Positions 6,924 to 13,674 are shown, counted from the first letter of the stretch. The stretch is DNA of 13,674 nucleotides from an uncultured beta proteobacterium (GCA_903944255.1 CAJARE010000309.1:1-13674), one strand, 5' to 3'. The notes: generated by a model not told the origin, from the sequence alone. Made by a program: numbers and translations.

Positions 6924-7550
6924 ATGCCGAATAATTATGATTCTTACTTTAATAAGCCCTCTAAGCAAAAGAGGGGTGAGGAGCGTGTTGAGAAGATTTT
7001 GGACTCTATTGAAAAAGCATTAGAGGAAAATCCAAATTGGGATTTAAATACTCGAACTATTGCCAAGAATGCAAAGATTTCATCTGGAGCGATTTACCAT
7101 CACTTTCCCTCGGTAGGAAGCCGATTTGCCAGTTTATTTATTCGCAAAGTTAAAAAAGCGCATTCCGTCACGATTGTCTTAGTCGATTCACTAGGCCCTG
7201 AAGTCACCCTTAATGAAATTTGCGATATCTTGGTCGACCATACATTTAAAGTGTGGAGTAAGGGAAGTTTAAAAATTAAAAAAATGGTCATTGAATACTT
7301 TTACCGAAACGCTAGAGAGCCCGAGCTTTTATATTCTTTTATCGACCCTTTGGTTCCCCACTTTCAAGCTTTTGTCGCGCGCAATACGACTAATACCATT
7401 AGAGAGATTGCTGAAGAAGAGTGGCCTTTGATTTTGCGAACCACGCAAACAGCAGTCACCAGTCCTTTTATTGAACGCCAGAAAATTGCTGGAACTGATC
7501 AGCATAGGCAATTAGCCAAAGATTGCTTTAGACGCTTGTTAGCTAAATGA
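6924..7550 (+). CDS. TetR/AcrR-family transcriptional regulator
   Basis: The 208-aa protein has an N-terminal TetR DNA-binding domain. An amphipathic helix (VEKILDSIEKALEE, about 22-35) is followed by the helix-turn-helix DLNTRTIAKNAKISSGAIYH with the typical YHHFPSVGSRFASLF continuation (about 40-72). The rest is a helical ligand/dimer domain with no recognisable subfamily signature. It is divergent from the exported GTW-protein/decarboxylase cluster across 284 bp, so it is the obvious candidate repressor of that cluster, responding to an unknown small molecule. Its 3' end overlaps the convergent DUF2127 gene by 12 bp. The family call is secure; the target and ligand are inferred. Confidence 0.85.
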   Translation: MPNNYDSYFNKPSKQKRGEERVEKILDSIEKALEENPNWDLNTRTIAKNAKISSGAIYHHFPSVGSRFASLFIRKVKKAHSVTIVLVDSLGPEVTLNEICDILVDHTFKVWSKGSLKIKKMVIEYFYRNAREPELLYSFIDPLVPHFQAFVARNTTNTIREIAEEEWPLILRTTQTAVTSPFIERQKIAGTDQHRQLAKDCFRRLLAK

Positions 7551-7997
7551 TCTATGCGATTTCTTGATCAGCAATATCCGTAATAAATAAAGGATGACCA
7601 AGATACTGACACATAAAGAAATTAACGTGATCCAACTAAATCCACCCATTAAGACCCAAGAAAAGTATGCCGCAGCAATGAGTCCGGTAAATACTGCAAG
7701 CCATTCAGCCCAACTTTGATCGAGCCAAATTCCAACTGCTTCGCTAAAACGAAGGATTGAGACAAGTAAGGCTAAAACTGATAATCCAAGGATATTGAAT
7801 TCTGTAAGGCGTGATAGCCAGGTAGGCGAGACACCAGCGAACCCTAGAATCGACTTAATATAGGGATTATTAATAGCGCTCTCTCCGATCAGAAATAGGT
7901 CCTGCTGAGATAGCCAAAATAAACATGCGGCTAAAGATAGTGTCCCAATTCCGCGAATTGTTTTGAAAACGGCGATTAGCTTTAACCCATTTAGCAT
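7539..7997 (-). CDS. DUF2127 integral membrane protein
   Basis: The 152-aa hydrophobic protein has four likely membrane segments at about 12-30, 67-91, 98-118 and 122-143. An early LIAVFKTIRGIG segment and the later RFSEAVGIWLDQSWAEWLAV stretch match the pattern of the DUF2127 family (charged/aromatic residues with E..G.W....WAEWLA). Its function is unknown. The ATG at 7997 has no clear Shine-Dalgarno, but no better start is seen. It converges on the TetR gene with a 12-bp 3' overlap. It is oriented like the decarboxylase cluster but separated from it by the regulator, so it is probably an independent housekeeping-type gene. Confidence 0.72.
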   Translation of the reverse strand: MLNGLKLIAVFKTIRGIGTLSLAACLFWLSQQDLFLIGESAINNPYIKSILGFAGVSPTWLSRLTEFNILGLSVLALLVSILRFSEAVGIWLDQSWAEWLAVFTGLIAAAYFSWVLMGGFSWITLISLCVSILVILYLLRILLIKKSHRSFS

Positions 7998-8282
7998 AGC
8001 GCTATTATGAATCGTTCTTCCTAATGAACTAACCGGATTACTAACACCCTCGAAAAAAGGATTTTTTTATCTGTATTTAATTGCCATGAGCCAGCTCCAA
8101 GCAAGTTATTAACCAACTTACTCGCAAATATCACTCTAGCGCATCTAGGTAAATATAAATCCTAGTTACAAAATCCAGCTTTGTACCAAAAATAATTACG
8201 TAATTAATCACACAGTTATTTTTTTACTCTTTAGACCATTGATTTATATAGGGTTTTGAAGAGGAAGGACTTCTATTAATCC
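7998..8282. other. Gene-free stretch upstream of DUF2127
   Basis: Together with repeat copy A this makes a 355-bp region without a gene. It is AT-rich and has no open frame of note on either strand. It must hold the DUF2127 promoter (minus strand), but no convincing -35/-10 pair was found. The clearest structures are a perfect 14-bp palindrome at 8193-8206 and an A6-GGA-T7 tract near 8053-8069. Confidence 0.5.
8193..8206. promoter_or_regulatory. Perfect 14-bp palindrome TAATTACGTAATTA
   Basis: The sequence TAATTACGTAATTA is self-complementary over all 14 positions with no spacer. It lies about 200 bp upstream of the DUF2127 start and about 90 bp from repeat copy A, in an otherwise featureless gap. 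It could be a binding site for a dimeric regulator; no cognate regulator is evident. Confidence 0.35.
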
Positions 8283-8344
8283 GTTAATCGCGAGCTCGAA
8301 AACGAAGTTTCGACGAAGCCAATCTTGCCCGACCCACTAGTATT
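8283..8344 (+). repeat. 62-bp direct repeat, copy A (left boundary of the sulfatase module)
   Basis: This segment aligns without gaps to 13211-13272 in the same orientation, 52 of 62 positions identical. The longest identical block is GAAGTTTCGACGAAG and a second shared block is GCCCGACCC. It ends 8 bp before the aldehyde-dehydrogenase stop codon. Mismatches show no codon periodicity, so it is not conserved as coding sequence. It has no resemblance to a tRNA end or an IS terminus that I recognise. See copy B. Confidence 0.8.
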
Positions 8345-8352
8345 ACTAAACT

Positions 8353-9789
8353 TTATACATTCATAATCGACACGGTCTTGGTTGTCAAATAAGCCTCTAG
8401 AGCCTCGAACCCGCCCTCGGACCCATAGCCAGAATCATTGACCCCACCAAAAGGAATTTCAGGAAAAGCTGCTGCTGCTTGATTAACCCATAGCATGCCA
8501 ACTTTTAAATTTTGAGCGAGTTGATGAGTATTTTTTAGAGTGCTTGTAAATGCATAACTAGATAGGCCAAAAGGTAATCGGTTTGCCTCTCGAATGACAT
8601 CATCTAACTTTTCAAAAGTTTGAAAAGCAGCGACCGGACCAAATGGCTCCTCATTCATCAGCCTGGCCTCGATAGAAAGATTGTGTATTACCGTAGGCTC
8701 AAAAAAATTACCCTTTGACCCAATCCGATTTCCTCCTGTGAGGATATTGCCCCCCTTAGTCAAAGCATCTTTAACTAGTGACTGAACACCTTCTAATCTT
8801 CTGGTGTTTGCAAGAGGACCCATCTTAGTTGAATCATTCAATCCATCACCGACGCTAATAGCCGATACGGCATTCGTAAATGCTTCAATATAACGCTCTG
8901 AAATAGATTTCTGCACATAAAACCTAGAAGGAGATATGCATACCTGACCAGCATTTCTATATTTAGCTCCAACCATAGCCTTTACTGCTAAATCTATATC
9001 AGCATCATCACAAATAATGACAGGTGCGTGCCCTCCCAATTCCATAGTGACACGCTTCATATGCTTACCTGCCAATGAGGCCAGCTGTTTACCAACAGCA
9101 GTTGATCCAGTAAACGACACTTTTCGTATGACTGGGTGTGCAATTAAGTAATTTGATATCTCTGCGGGATCTCCATAAACTAATCCAATAACTCCATTAG
9201 GCATACCTGCATCTAAAAAGGCTTGTACTAGAGCGGCTGGAGATGCGGGAGTTTCCTCTGGAGCTTTAATAATGATTGAGCATCCAGTTGCTAAAGCTGC
9301 ACTTAATTTCCGCACAACCTGAATAACTGGAAAATTCCAGGGCGTAAATGCTGCAACAGGCCCTACTGGCTCCTTAGTGACCATTTGACTTGCAAGAAGA
9401 TTTCGACTTGGAATGATGCGTCCATAGATGCGCACTGATTCATCAGCCATCCATTCGATGACATCCACTGCAGCCATCAGTTCAGCTTTCGCCTCTGCTA
9501 GAGGTTTGCCTTGCTCTTGAGTCAGAATAAGAGCAATCTGATCTGATTGCTCTCGCAATCGAGATGCAGCCTTGCGCATGATTTTGCTGCGCTCTATTGC
9601 TGTGAATTTACTCCATACCTCAAATCCTGATTGGGCAGCGAGCAATGCAGTATCTAAATCATACTTACCCGCATATGAAACTCTGCCAATTTCCTCCCCA
9701 TTTACAGGATTAACAACAGCTAATGTTTTTTTATCTTTTGCATCAACCCAACTTCCATTAATCAGCAAGCGGGTATTGGGATATGACAT
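8353..9789 (-). CDS. NAD(P)-dependent aldehyde dehydrogenase, succinate-semialdehyde dehydrogenase type
   Basis: The 478-aa full-length ALDH-superfamily protein oxidises an aldehyde to its acid with NAD(P). Catalytic and cofactor residues are visible: Asn152 (TPWNFP), Lys175 (IIKAPEETP), the glycine loop FTGSTAVGK near 226-234, the general base Glu250 (MELGGH), the nucleophile Cys284 (NAGQVCISPSRF) and Glu381 (EEPFGP). The GQVC.SP.RFYVQ context is that of the GabD/succinate-semialdehyde subgroup, but substrate cannot be fixed from it. AAAGG lies about 10 nt before the ATG. It follows the sulfatase gene on the same strand but behind a strong terminator, so it is probably expressed separately or by readthrough. 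In context it may oxidise an aldehyde derived from the sulfatase product (inference). Confidence 0.88.
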   Translation of the reverse strand: MSYPNTRLLINGSWVDAKDKKTLAVVNPVNGEEIGRVSYAGKYDLDTALLAAQSGFEVWSKFTAIERSKIMRKAASRLREQSDQIALILTQEQGKPLAEAKAELMAAVDVIEWMADESVRIYGRIIPSRNLLASQMVTKEPVGPVAAFTPWNFPVIQVVRKLSAALATGCSIIIKAPEETPASPAALVQAFLDAGMPNGVIGLVYGDPAEISNYLIAHPVIRKVSFTGSTAVGKQLASLAGKHMKRVTMELGGHAPVIICDDADIDLAVKAMVGAKYRNAGQVCISPSRFYVQKSISERYIEAFTNAVSAISVGDGLNDSTKMGPLANTRRLEGVQSLVKDALTKGGNILTGGNRIGSKGNFFEPTVIHNLSIEARLMNEEPFGPVAAFQTFEKLDDVIREANRLPFGLSSYAFTSTLKNTHQLAQNLKVGMLWVNQAAAAFPEIPFGGVNDSGYGSEGGFEALEAYLTTKTVSIMNV

Positions 9790-9843
9790 GTTTTATATAC
9801 CTTTAAAAGTTAAAAATACACATTCAATACTTGAGGGTAAGAA

Positions 9844-9884
9844 ACAAAAATGAAGTGTGAGCATAGTACCGCTCACACTTCATT
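9844..9884 (-). terminator. Strong rho-independent terminator after the sulfatase gene
   Basis: A perfect 14-bp stem (9849-9862 pairs with 9871-9884, core AAGTGTGAGC/GCTCACACTT) with an 8-nt loop is followed on the minus strand by TTTTT (9848-9844). It lies 22 bp beyond the sulfatase stop and 60 bp before the aldehyde-dehydrogenase start. It would end the binding-protein/sulfatase transcript, or attenuate readthrough into the dehydrogenase. Confidence 0.85.
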
Positions 9885-9905
9885 GTTCATATTATTAATC
9901 CAAAT

Positions 9906-11381
9906 TTAAATTTTCATTGCTTTTTGTGGTGCACGACTACTCTTACGGTTCGCAGTTAATGAACCGCGCGCCAACCATCCTAGGCACTGAACTTTTAGTT
10001 CATCTCGTACGGAACGGTGTGCCTCACTATTCCAGAGATTATTTTTTTCACCGGGATCTGCGCTCAGATCATAAAGCTCACCATACTCATCATCGAGATA
10101 TAACACTATCTTCCATTTTGAATCTCGCCGCATCAAAATGAATTCACTTCCATTTTGAATATGATCCCGAGCTAGCTCTGCATATACTGCATCGCGGGGC
10201 TGATAGTTTGGTAATTTAGATATGGAGCCCCATAGGGACTTTGCCTCGAAGTCTTCAGGGATTGGTAGGCCTGCAGTTTCTAATATCGTTGGAGCAATAT
10301 CAAACATTTGTACAAGTTCTTTACGAATGCCCTTTTGTATGTCTAAGTTTTTAGACCAAAAGATCAATGGGACCCGCACAACAGAGTCATACATCGTCCA
10401 CTTTTGAATATGGCCATGATCTCCCAACGCATCCGCATGATCTGAAGTGAATATTACAAGTGCATTATCTAAATAACCTCGCGCATCTAATGACTTTAAG
10501 ATACGGCCTACTTGCAGATCAATCATGCTGACGTTTGCAGCATAGTGACGTCTTAAACGAAGATAGTCTTCTTTTGTAGCATCACGGCGCCAAGCAATAG
10601 AATCAAAATTAAAGTCAATCATATTGTCACGTAACTTTTGCTGAGCACCTGGTTGCGCCTTTATTTCCTCTGCACTGACATCTGGAGTGGGAATATCAAC
10701 ATCCGCATATTCGGCAAGCGCCTCAGGCAATGGATCATAGGGTGGATGCGGCCCCGGAAATCCAATTTGCAAAAATAATGGATCTTGATTTTTACGATCA
10801 TCTATCCACCAGCAAGCGGTATCGCCTATAAAATTATCTGGATGCATATCGGGATCAAGATCCCAAGTGAAAGCACCAAGCGCTTTTTTATAGCCTTCTG
10901 GGTCAGCAGCAAAACGGTTATAACGAGATGGCTTAGTTAATTTTCGGTTATGAAGTGCTTTATCCCATTCATCGTAAATCGCCCTATCTCGCTCCTCAAG
11001 AAATAGCGGTCTATCCTTATTTTCCATAATGAGGCGCTGATGAAAGCCTCCTGGTGCATCGTAGGGATTGATATGCATCTTGCCGATGTTGACACAATGG
11101 TATCCCTGATTCGCCAGGGTGCTTACCCATGTGGGCTCCCATGCTTGAAAGTTACTGAAAACCTGACAGCCATGCGGATACTTACCAGTAAATAGACTAG
11201 CCCTAGCACCAACACAAACAGGGGATGTCACAAAACACTCACTATAAGCGGCACCCTCAATAGCTAAACGATCAAGATTCGGTGTTTTCATCCATGGCGC
11301 GCCTAATGCACCTATGGTGTCAGCCCTTTGCTGATCGGTCATGATCAAAATTATATTTGGTCGTGTCATATCTTTTTTCAT
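9906..11381 (-). CDS. Cytosolic sulfatase-superfamily hydrolase with C-x-G-x-R motif
   Basis: The 491-aa protein belongs to the alkaline-phosphatase/sulfatase superfamily. It shows metal ligands Asp16-Gln17 (IMTDQQRAD), the nucleophile region PVCVGARASLFTGKYPHG with Cys56 and Arg60, Lys101/His103 (GKMH), PHPPYD near 211-216, Asp314-His315 (TSDHADALGDHG) and Lys327 (QKWTMYD). Cys56 should become formylglycine. The recognition motif is CVGAR rather than the usual C-x-P-x-R, so maturation is uncertain. No signal peptide is present, so it is cytosolic, like choline-sulfatases and phosphonate monoester hydrolases; either sulfate-ester or phosphonate/phosphodiester cleavage is possible. The start overlaps the binding-protein stop as ATGA, with GGAG about 12 nt upstream. 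This implies that the imported ligand is its substrate (inference). Confidence 0.85.
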   Translation of the reverse strand: MKKDMTRPNIILIMTDQQRADTIGALGAPWMKTPNLDRLAIEGAAYSECFVTSPVCVGARASLFTGKYPHGCQVFSNFQAWEPTWVSTLANQGYHCVNIGKMHINPYDAPGGFHQRLIMENKDRPLFLEERDRAIYDEWDKALHNRKLTKPSRYNRFAADPEGYKKALGAFTWDLDPDMHPDNFIGDTACWWIDDRKNQDPLFLQIGFPGPHPPYDPLPEALAEYADVDIPTPDVSAEEIKAQPGAQQKLRDNMIDFNFDSIAWRRDATKEDYLRLRRHYAANVSMIDLQVGRILKSLDARGYLDNALVIFTSDHADALGDHGHIQKWTMYDSVVRVPLIFWSKNLDIQKGIRKELVQMFDIAPTILETAGLPIPEDFEAKSLWGSISKLPNYQPRDAVYAELARDHIQNGSEFILMRRDSKWKIVLYLDDEYGELYDLSADPGEKNNLWNSEAHRSVRDELKVQCLGWLARGSLTANRKSSRAPQKAMKI

Positions 11382-12346
11382 TCTGGCTTAATCTCCGCAG
11401 CAGTAATTACAGACTTCCATTTATCCAATTCACTTTTTTGAAATGCAAGAAATTTAGCTGGTCCAGCAACTGAAATATCATCTCCTTGCAGGGCGATTTT
11501 TTCTCGTAATGCTGGGGATTTTGCTGCTGCTGCAGTTGCCTCATATAGCTTCTGAATGATCGGCTGTGGGGTTCCTGCAGGCGCAAATAATCCGAACCAA
11601 GCTGATGCAATAACGTCATAGCCAGCCTCTTTTAACGTAGGTATATCAGGAAGAACTGAAGAGCGAGATGACCCAGTGGTAGCTAAAATTCGAACACGTC
11701 CGGCTTGCGCCTGCGGAAGGACTACTGGGAGATGATTTTGTGAAAATAGGACCTCATTAGAAATAACGGCAACGACAGCCTGCCCCCCTCCAGGGTAAGG
11801 GATATGCATTGCTTTGGCTCCTGTTTTTTGCTTTAGTAATTCGACCGAAAGGTGTGGAAAAGTTCCAATGCCATTGGAGGAATAATTAACGCTATCACCT
11901 TTACTTCTGATTACTTTAAAAAATTCATCAACCGAGCTTATGCCCGAGTTTGCATTTACTGTCAGAGCTAAAGGGCCCTCTGTAAACTGGGTAATTGGTA
12001 CAAAATCTTTAATGGGATCGTAGCGTAACTGCTTATACATAGATGGTGCAAAAGCATGGGTTGCTGCACCACCTAAAATGATCGTATAACCATCAGCAGG
12101 TGAGCGAGCAACAAACTCAGCGCCAATTGTTCCACCAGCTCCGGGTTTATTAATCACGATCACTTGCTTTCCTAGCTCACGGCTTAATTGATCAGCCAGC
12201 AAGCGCCCGGTAATATCAACAACACCTCCGGGTGGATATGGAACTACTAATTGAATCGGCTTATTTGGATATTCCTGAGCGTGGGCATAGCCAGATACCC
12301 AAATTGAAAACATCAGTAAAGCAATATTTCTGATTAATAAACGCAC
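11378..12346 (-). CDS. Bug-family (TctC-like) periplasmic solute-binding protein
   Basis: The 322-aa protein has a Sec signal peptide cut after AHA (about residue 23, AHA|QEYP). The Bug/tripartite tricarboxylate receptor signatures follow: YPNKPIQLVVPYPPGGVVDITGRLLA, the NKPGAGGTIGAE loop, ADGYTIILG, and the C-terminal WFGLFAPAGTP. Such proteins bind small carboxylates or amides in the periplasm and normally feed a TctAB membrane pair, which is absent here as usual for orphan members. The start is GTG at 12346, supported by AAAGGGG 6 nt upstream; no ATG fits as well. It is translationally coupled to the sulfatase and divergent from the GntR regulator. Confidence 0.9.
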   Translation of the reverse strand: MRLLIRNIALLMFSIWVSGYAHAQEYPNKPIQLVVPYPPGGVVDITGRLLADQLSRELGKQVIVINKPGAGGTIGAEFVARSPADGYTIILGGAATHAFAPSMYKQLRYDPIKDFVPITQFTEGPLALTVNANSGISSVDEFFKVIRSKGDSVNYSSNGIGTFPHLSVELLKQKTGAKAMHIPYPGGGQAVVAVISNEVLFSQNHLPVVLPQAQAGRVRILATTGSSRSSVLPDIPTLKEAGYDVIASAWFGLFAPAGTPQPIIQKLYEATAAAAKSPALREKIALQGDDISVAGPAKFLAFQKSELDKWKSVITAAEIKPE

Positions 12347-12392
12347 TTTTGTCCCCTTTCGGTGCAGGTTGGAGTTTTATATAGCTCTGCAT

Positions 12393-12421
12393 ATCATTCT
12401 ATATTTAATCAGACCTGTCAA
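12393..12421 (-). promoter_or_regulatory. Promoter of the binding-protein/sulfatase operon
   Basis: On the minus strand a consensus TTGACA (12421-12416) and a 17-bp spacer lead to AATGAT (12398-12393, 4 of 6). The start would fall near 12386, giving a ~40-nt leader to the GTG. A perfect TATAAT for the opposite strand (12424-12429) lies immediately adjacent, so the two divergent promoters abut. Confidence 0.5.
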
Positions 12422-12434
12422 TATATAATTAAAT
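12403..12434. promoter_or_regulatory. Candidate operator between the divergent GntR and binding-protein genes
   Basis: Inverted arms ATTTAAT (12403-12409) and ATTAAAT (12428-12434) are spaced by 18 bp and enclose the minus-strand -35 box, the plus-strand TATAAT and a GACCTGTC core. This is a natural place for GntR autoregulation and repression. The arms are AT-only, so chance is a real alternative. Confidence 0.3.
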
Positions 12435-12472
12435 GTAAATAAATCAATGGCATAGCTACTACTGGGGAATAA

Positions 12473-13198
12473 ATGCGACATTTCTTTCAATACAGCACTA
12501 GCCCTCTATATGCTCAAGTAACTGATGCAATGAGAGAGCGCATTGTTAAAGGAATTTGGCCAATAGGAATGCAAATCCCTTCACTGCCAATTCTCTCTGA
12601 AGAATTTGGGGTTGCTTTAATCACCATACGCCAGGCTGTACAACTATTGAAAGATGAAGGGCTACTACAACCTCAACAAGGCCGCGGAACTTTTGTAAAG
12701 GCAAAACCACTAGCTCTTCCGCAAATGCAAGTTGCCAGCTCACTTGAAGCACTTGCTGATCTTTACAGAGACCTTACACCTCGTTTAATACCAATTACAG
12801 AAGGTCCTGCCACGCCAAAAATTGAACTCACTGATGGTATAGCTGCGCAGAAATACCACCTCCTTCGGCGAGTTCATTCATATAACAAACAATTAACTTC
12901 TGTTATATCAGCTTATATTGATGAAAGCATATTTAGGCTTGCCCCAAAACGATTCCGAACTGAGTTAGTAATACCTGTTTTGATGGATCTCAAAGAAGTA
13001 AAGATTGGCTCGGCAAGACAAATCCTGACTATATCCACTGCAGGTGTAGAGGCTGCAAATGCATTAAATATCTCGGCAAGCGCCCCTGTAGCTGAAATCC
13101 GAAGGGTGTTTTGCGCACCAGATGGAACTGTTATTTATTTGGGCGAACTGACTTATCGCGGTGACTTCCTTCGACTGGATATAGATCTACTATCGTGA
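12473..13198 (+). CDS. GntR-family (HutC/UTRA type) transcriptional regulator
   Basis: The 241-aa protein has an N-terminal GntR winged helix (about 8-77). The signature elements are SPLYAQVTDAMRERIVKGIWPIGMQIPS, LSEEFGVALITIRQAVQLLKDEGLLQ and a QGRGTFV wing. A C-terminal UTRA ligand domain (about 90-240) follows, with EIRRVFCAPDGTVIYLGELTYRGD near the end. UTRA members sense the small molecule whose catabolism they control. It is divergent from the binding-protein/sulfatase operon across 126 bp and is the likely regulator of that module. GGGGA lies 4 nt before the ATG. No unusual residues or truncation are seen. Confidence 0.9.
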   Translation: MRHFFQYSTSPLYAQVTDAMRERIVKGIWPIGMQIPSLPILSEEFGVALITIRQAVQLLKDEGLLQPQQGRGTFVKAKPLALPQMQVASSLEALADLYRDLTPRLIPITEGPATPKIELTDGIAAQKYHLLRRVHSYNKQLTSVISAYIDESIFRLAPKRFRTELVIPVLMDLKEVKIGSARQILTISTAGVEAANALNISASAPVAEIRRVFCAPDGTVIYLGELTYRGDFLRLDIDLLS

Positions 13199-13210
13199 AA
13201 GATTGGCTGA

Positions 13211-13272
13211 GTTAATCGCAAGTTTGAAGAAGAAGTTTCGACGAAGTCAATCTGGCCCGACCCGCTAATAAT
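13211..13272 (+). repeat. 62-bp direct repeat, copy B (right boundary of the sulfatase module)
   Basis: This is the second copy of the repeat at 8283-8344, same orientation, 4928 bp away, 12 bp after the GntR stop. Ten of 62 positions differ. Three of the differences keep the possible RNA pairing of copy A through G-U pairs or a paired change. Together the copies bound exactly the four-gene sulfatase module, with nothing but those genes inside. Confidence 0.8.
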
Positions 13273-13285
13273 TGATGTTGGAAAC

Positions 13286-13314
13286 AATGACTTGCTAGCC
13301 AAAAGTCATTTTTT
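13286..13314 (+). terminator. Rho-independent terminator after the GntR gene and repeat B
   Basis: An 8-bp stem AATGACTT/AAGTCATT (13286-13293 with 13303-13310) and a 9-nt loop are followed by TTTT. It would end the GntR transcript, which therefore includes repeat B in its 3' untranslated region. Confidence 0.65.
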
Positions 13315-13461
13315 ACCGATGACGAATCACTTCTTACGGAGAATCTTTATGCGGGCTCTGAAGACTTTCGCTTAGTCTACCGAGATACTAACCTTGGAAA
13401 TAGTCACAACCTTTTTGGCACAGGAGGATTCCTGCTTGCTATGGCTAGACCCCCGGAATAA
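13291..13461 (+). pseudogene. Possible C-terminal remnant of a lost gene
   Basis: An open frame with no start codon in its first part runs 56 codons to a TAA at 13459-13461. It has a protein-like composition (TDDESLLTENLYAG, RLVYRDTNLGNSHNLFGTGG). The upstream stop is TGA at 13288, and the frame overlaps the terminator at 13286-13314. I do not recognise a family. A stop-free run of this length can occur by chance, so it may be neither coding nor a relic. If real, it would be the tail of a gene cut off where the repeat-bounded module was inserted. The rest of the 317-bp gap (13199-13515) holds repeat B, the terminator and presumably the DUF2252 promoter. Confidence 0.2.
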
Positions 13462-13515
13462 GCCCTGAGCAATATCTAGGCTAGCCCTAAACTAACTTGT
13501 GGCATCATCAAAAGC

Positions 13516-13674
13516 ATGTCTAGCAAACTATATGAATCGTTTCTCCAAAAAAATCCTAGCCCTCAGGAGCGTTTTGATCTAGGGAAATCAATTCGCAAAC
13601 AGATAAACCGCTCTTCAATTGCTGAATTTGATATCACAAATCAGCGTCAATCTCCGATAGACATTTTGCTTGAA
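13516..13674 (+). CDS. DUF2252 family protein, N-terminal fragment
   Basis: The frame is open to the window edge, giving the first 53 codons. The segment around residues 16-35 (QERFDLGKSIRKQINRSSIAEF), followed by QSPIDILLE, matches the beginning of DUF2252 proteins, whose N-terminus typically reads GK.LRK..PRSSHA.W ... DPV.LLE. The family is about 400 aa or more and uncharacterised, with a kinase-like fold suggested for some members. The ATG at 13516 is the first in frame, and the Shine-Dalgarno is weak. No promoter boxes were convincing upstream. Confidence 0.65.
   Translation, partial: MSSKLYESFLQKNPSPQERFDLGKSIRKQINRSSIAEFDITNQRQSPIDILLE

Noticed and set aside
8283..8344. Integron attC site or tRNA-derived att site
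   Set aside because: The repeat lacks the GTTRRRY/RYYYAAC pair of attC and has no T-loop or CCA-like end of a tRNA; no integrase is present.
9572..9853. 93-codon plus-strand open frame over the start of the aldehyde dehydrogenase
   Set aside because: It is antisense to a fully conserved ALDH N-terminus, has no ribosome-binding site and no recognisable protein features.

Overview
The window looks like chromosomal DNA of a freshwater-type, low-GC member of the Burkholderiaceae, most like Polynucleobacter. This is inferred from an orphan Bug-family (TctC-like) solute-binding protein, which is typical of Burkholderiales, from moderate-to-low GC by eye, and from tight gene packing. No rRNA, tRNA, CRISPR array, transposase or integrase was found.

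Left edge (2-235): the 3' end of a PhoX-type (DUF839) phosphatase gene on the + strand. It converges on a long minus-strand cluster.

Region 1 (6639 down to 285, minus strand) reads as one TetR-flanked cluster. In transcription order it holds an exported small GTW-motif protein, a Zymomonas/Acetobacter-type pyruvate decarboxylase, a second and cytosolic paralogue of the small protein, an HD-domain protein with the metal-ligand pattern of PhnZ-like diiron oxygenases, a small outer-membrane beta-barrel, a Cyc2-like monoheme cytochrome fused to a beta-barrel, and a di-heme c4-like lipoprotein. Several junctions are overlapping or very short, and the last two genes are coupled through TGATG. A TetR-family regulator (6924-7550) is divergent from it. 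The combination suggests that a keto-acid or aldehyde metabolism module is joined to an outer-membrane redox module. I do not recognise it as a described system, and its substrate is unknown.

Region 2 (7539-7997): a DUF2127 membrane protein whose 3' end overlaps that of the TetR gene. It is followed by a 355-bp gene-free stretch that ends in repeat copy A.

Region 3 (8283-13272): a compact catabolic module bounded by two direct copies of a ~62-bp repeat lying 4928 bp apart. Inside are an aldehyde dehydrogenase (succinate-semialdehyde dehydrogenase type), a cytosolic sulfatase-superfamily enzyme with an unusual C-x-G-x-R nucleophile motif, a Bug-family binding protein whose stop codon overlaps the sulfatase start, and a divergent GntR/UTRA regulator. 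A strong 14-bp stem terminator separates the sulfatase from the aldehyde dehydrogenase. The layout suggests GntR-controlled uptake and desulfation of an organic sulfate ester. The repeat boundaries suggest the module is a mobile or exchangeable island.

Right edge (13199-13674): repeat copy B, a terminator, a possible gene remnant and the first 53 codons of a DUF2252 protein.
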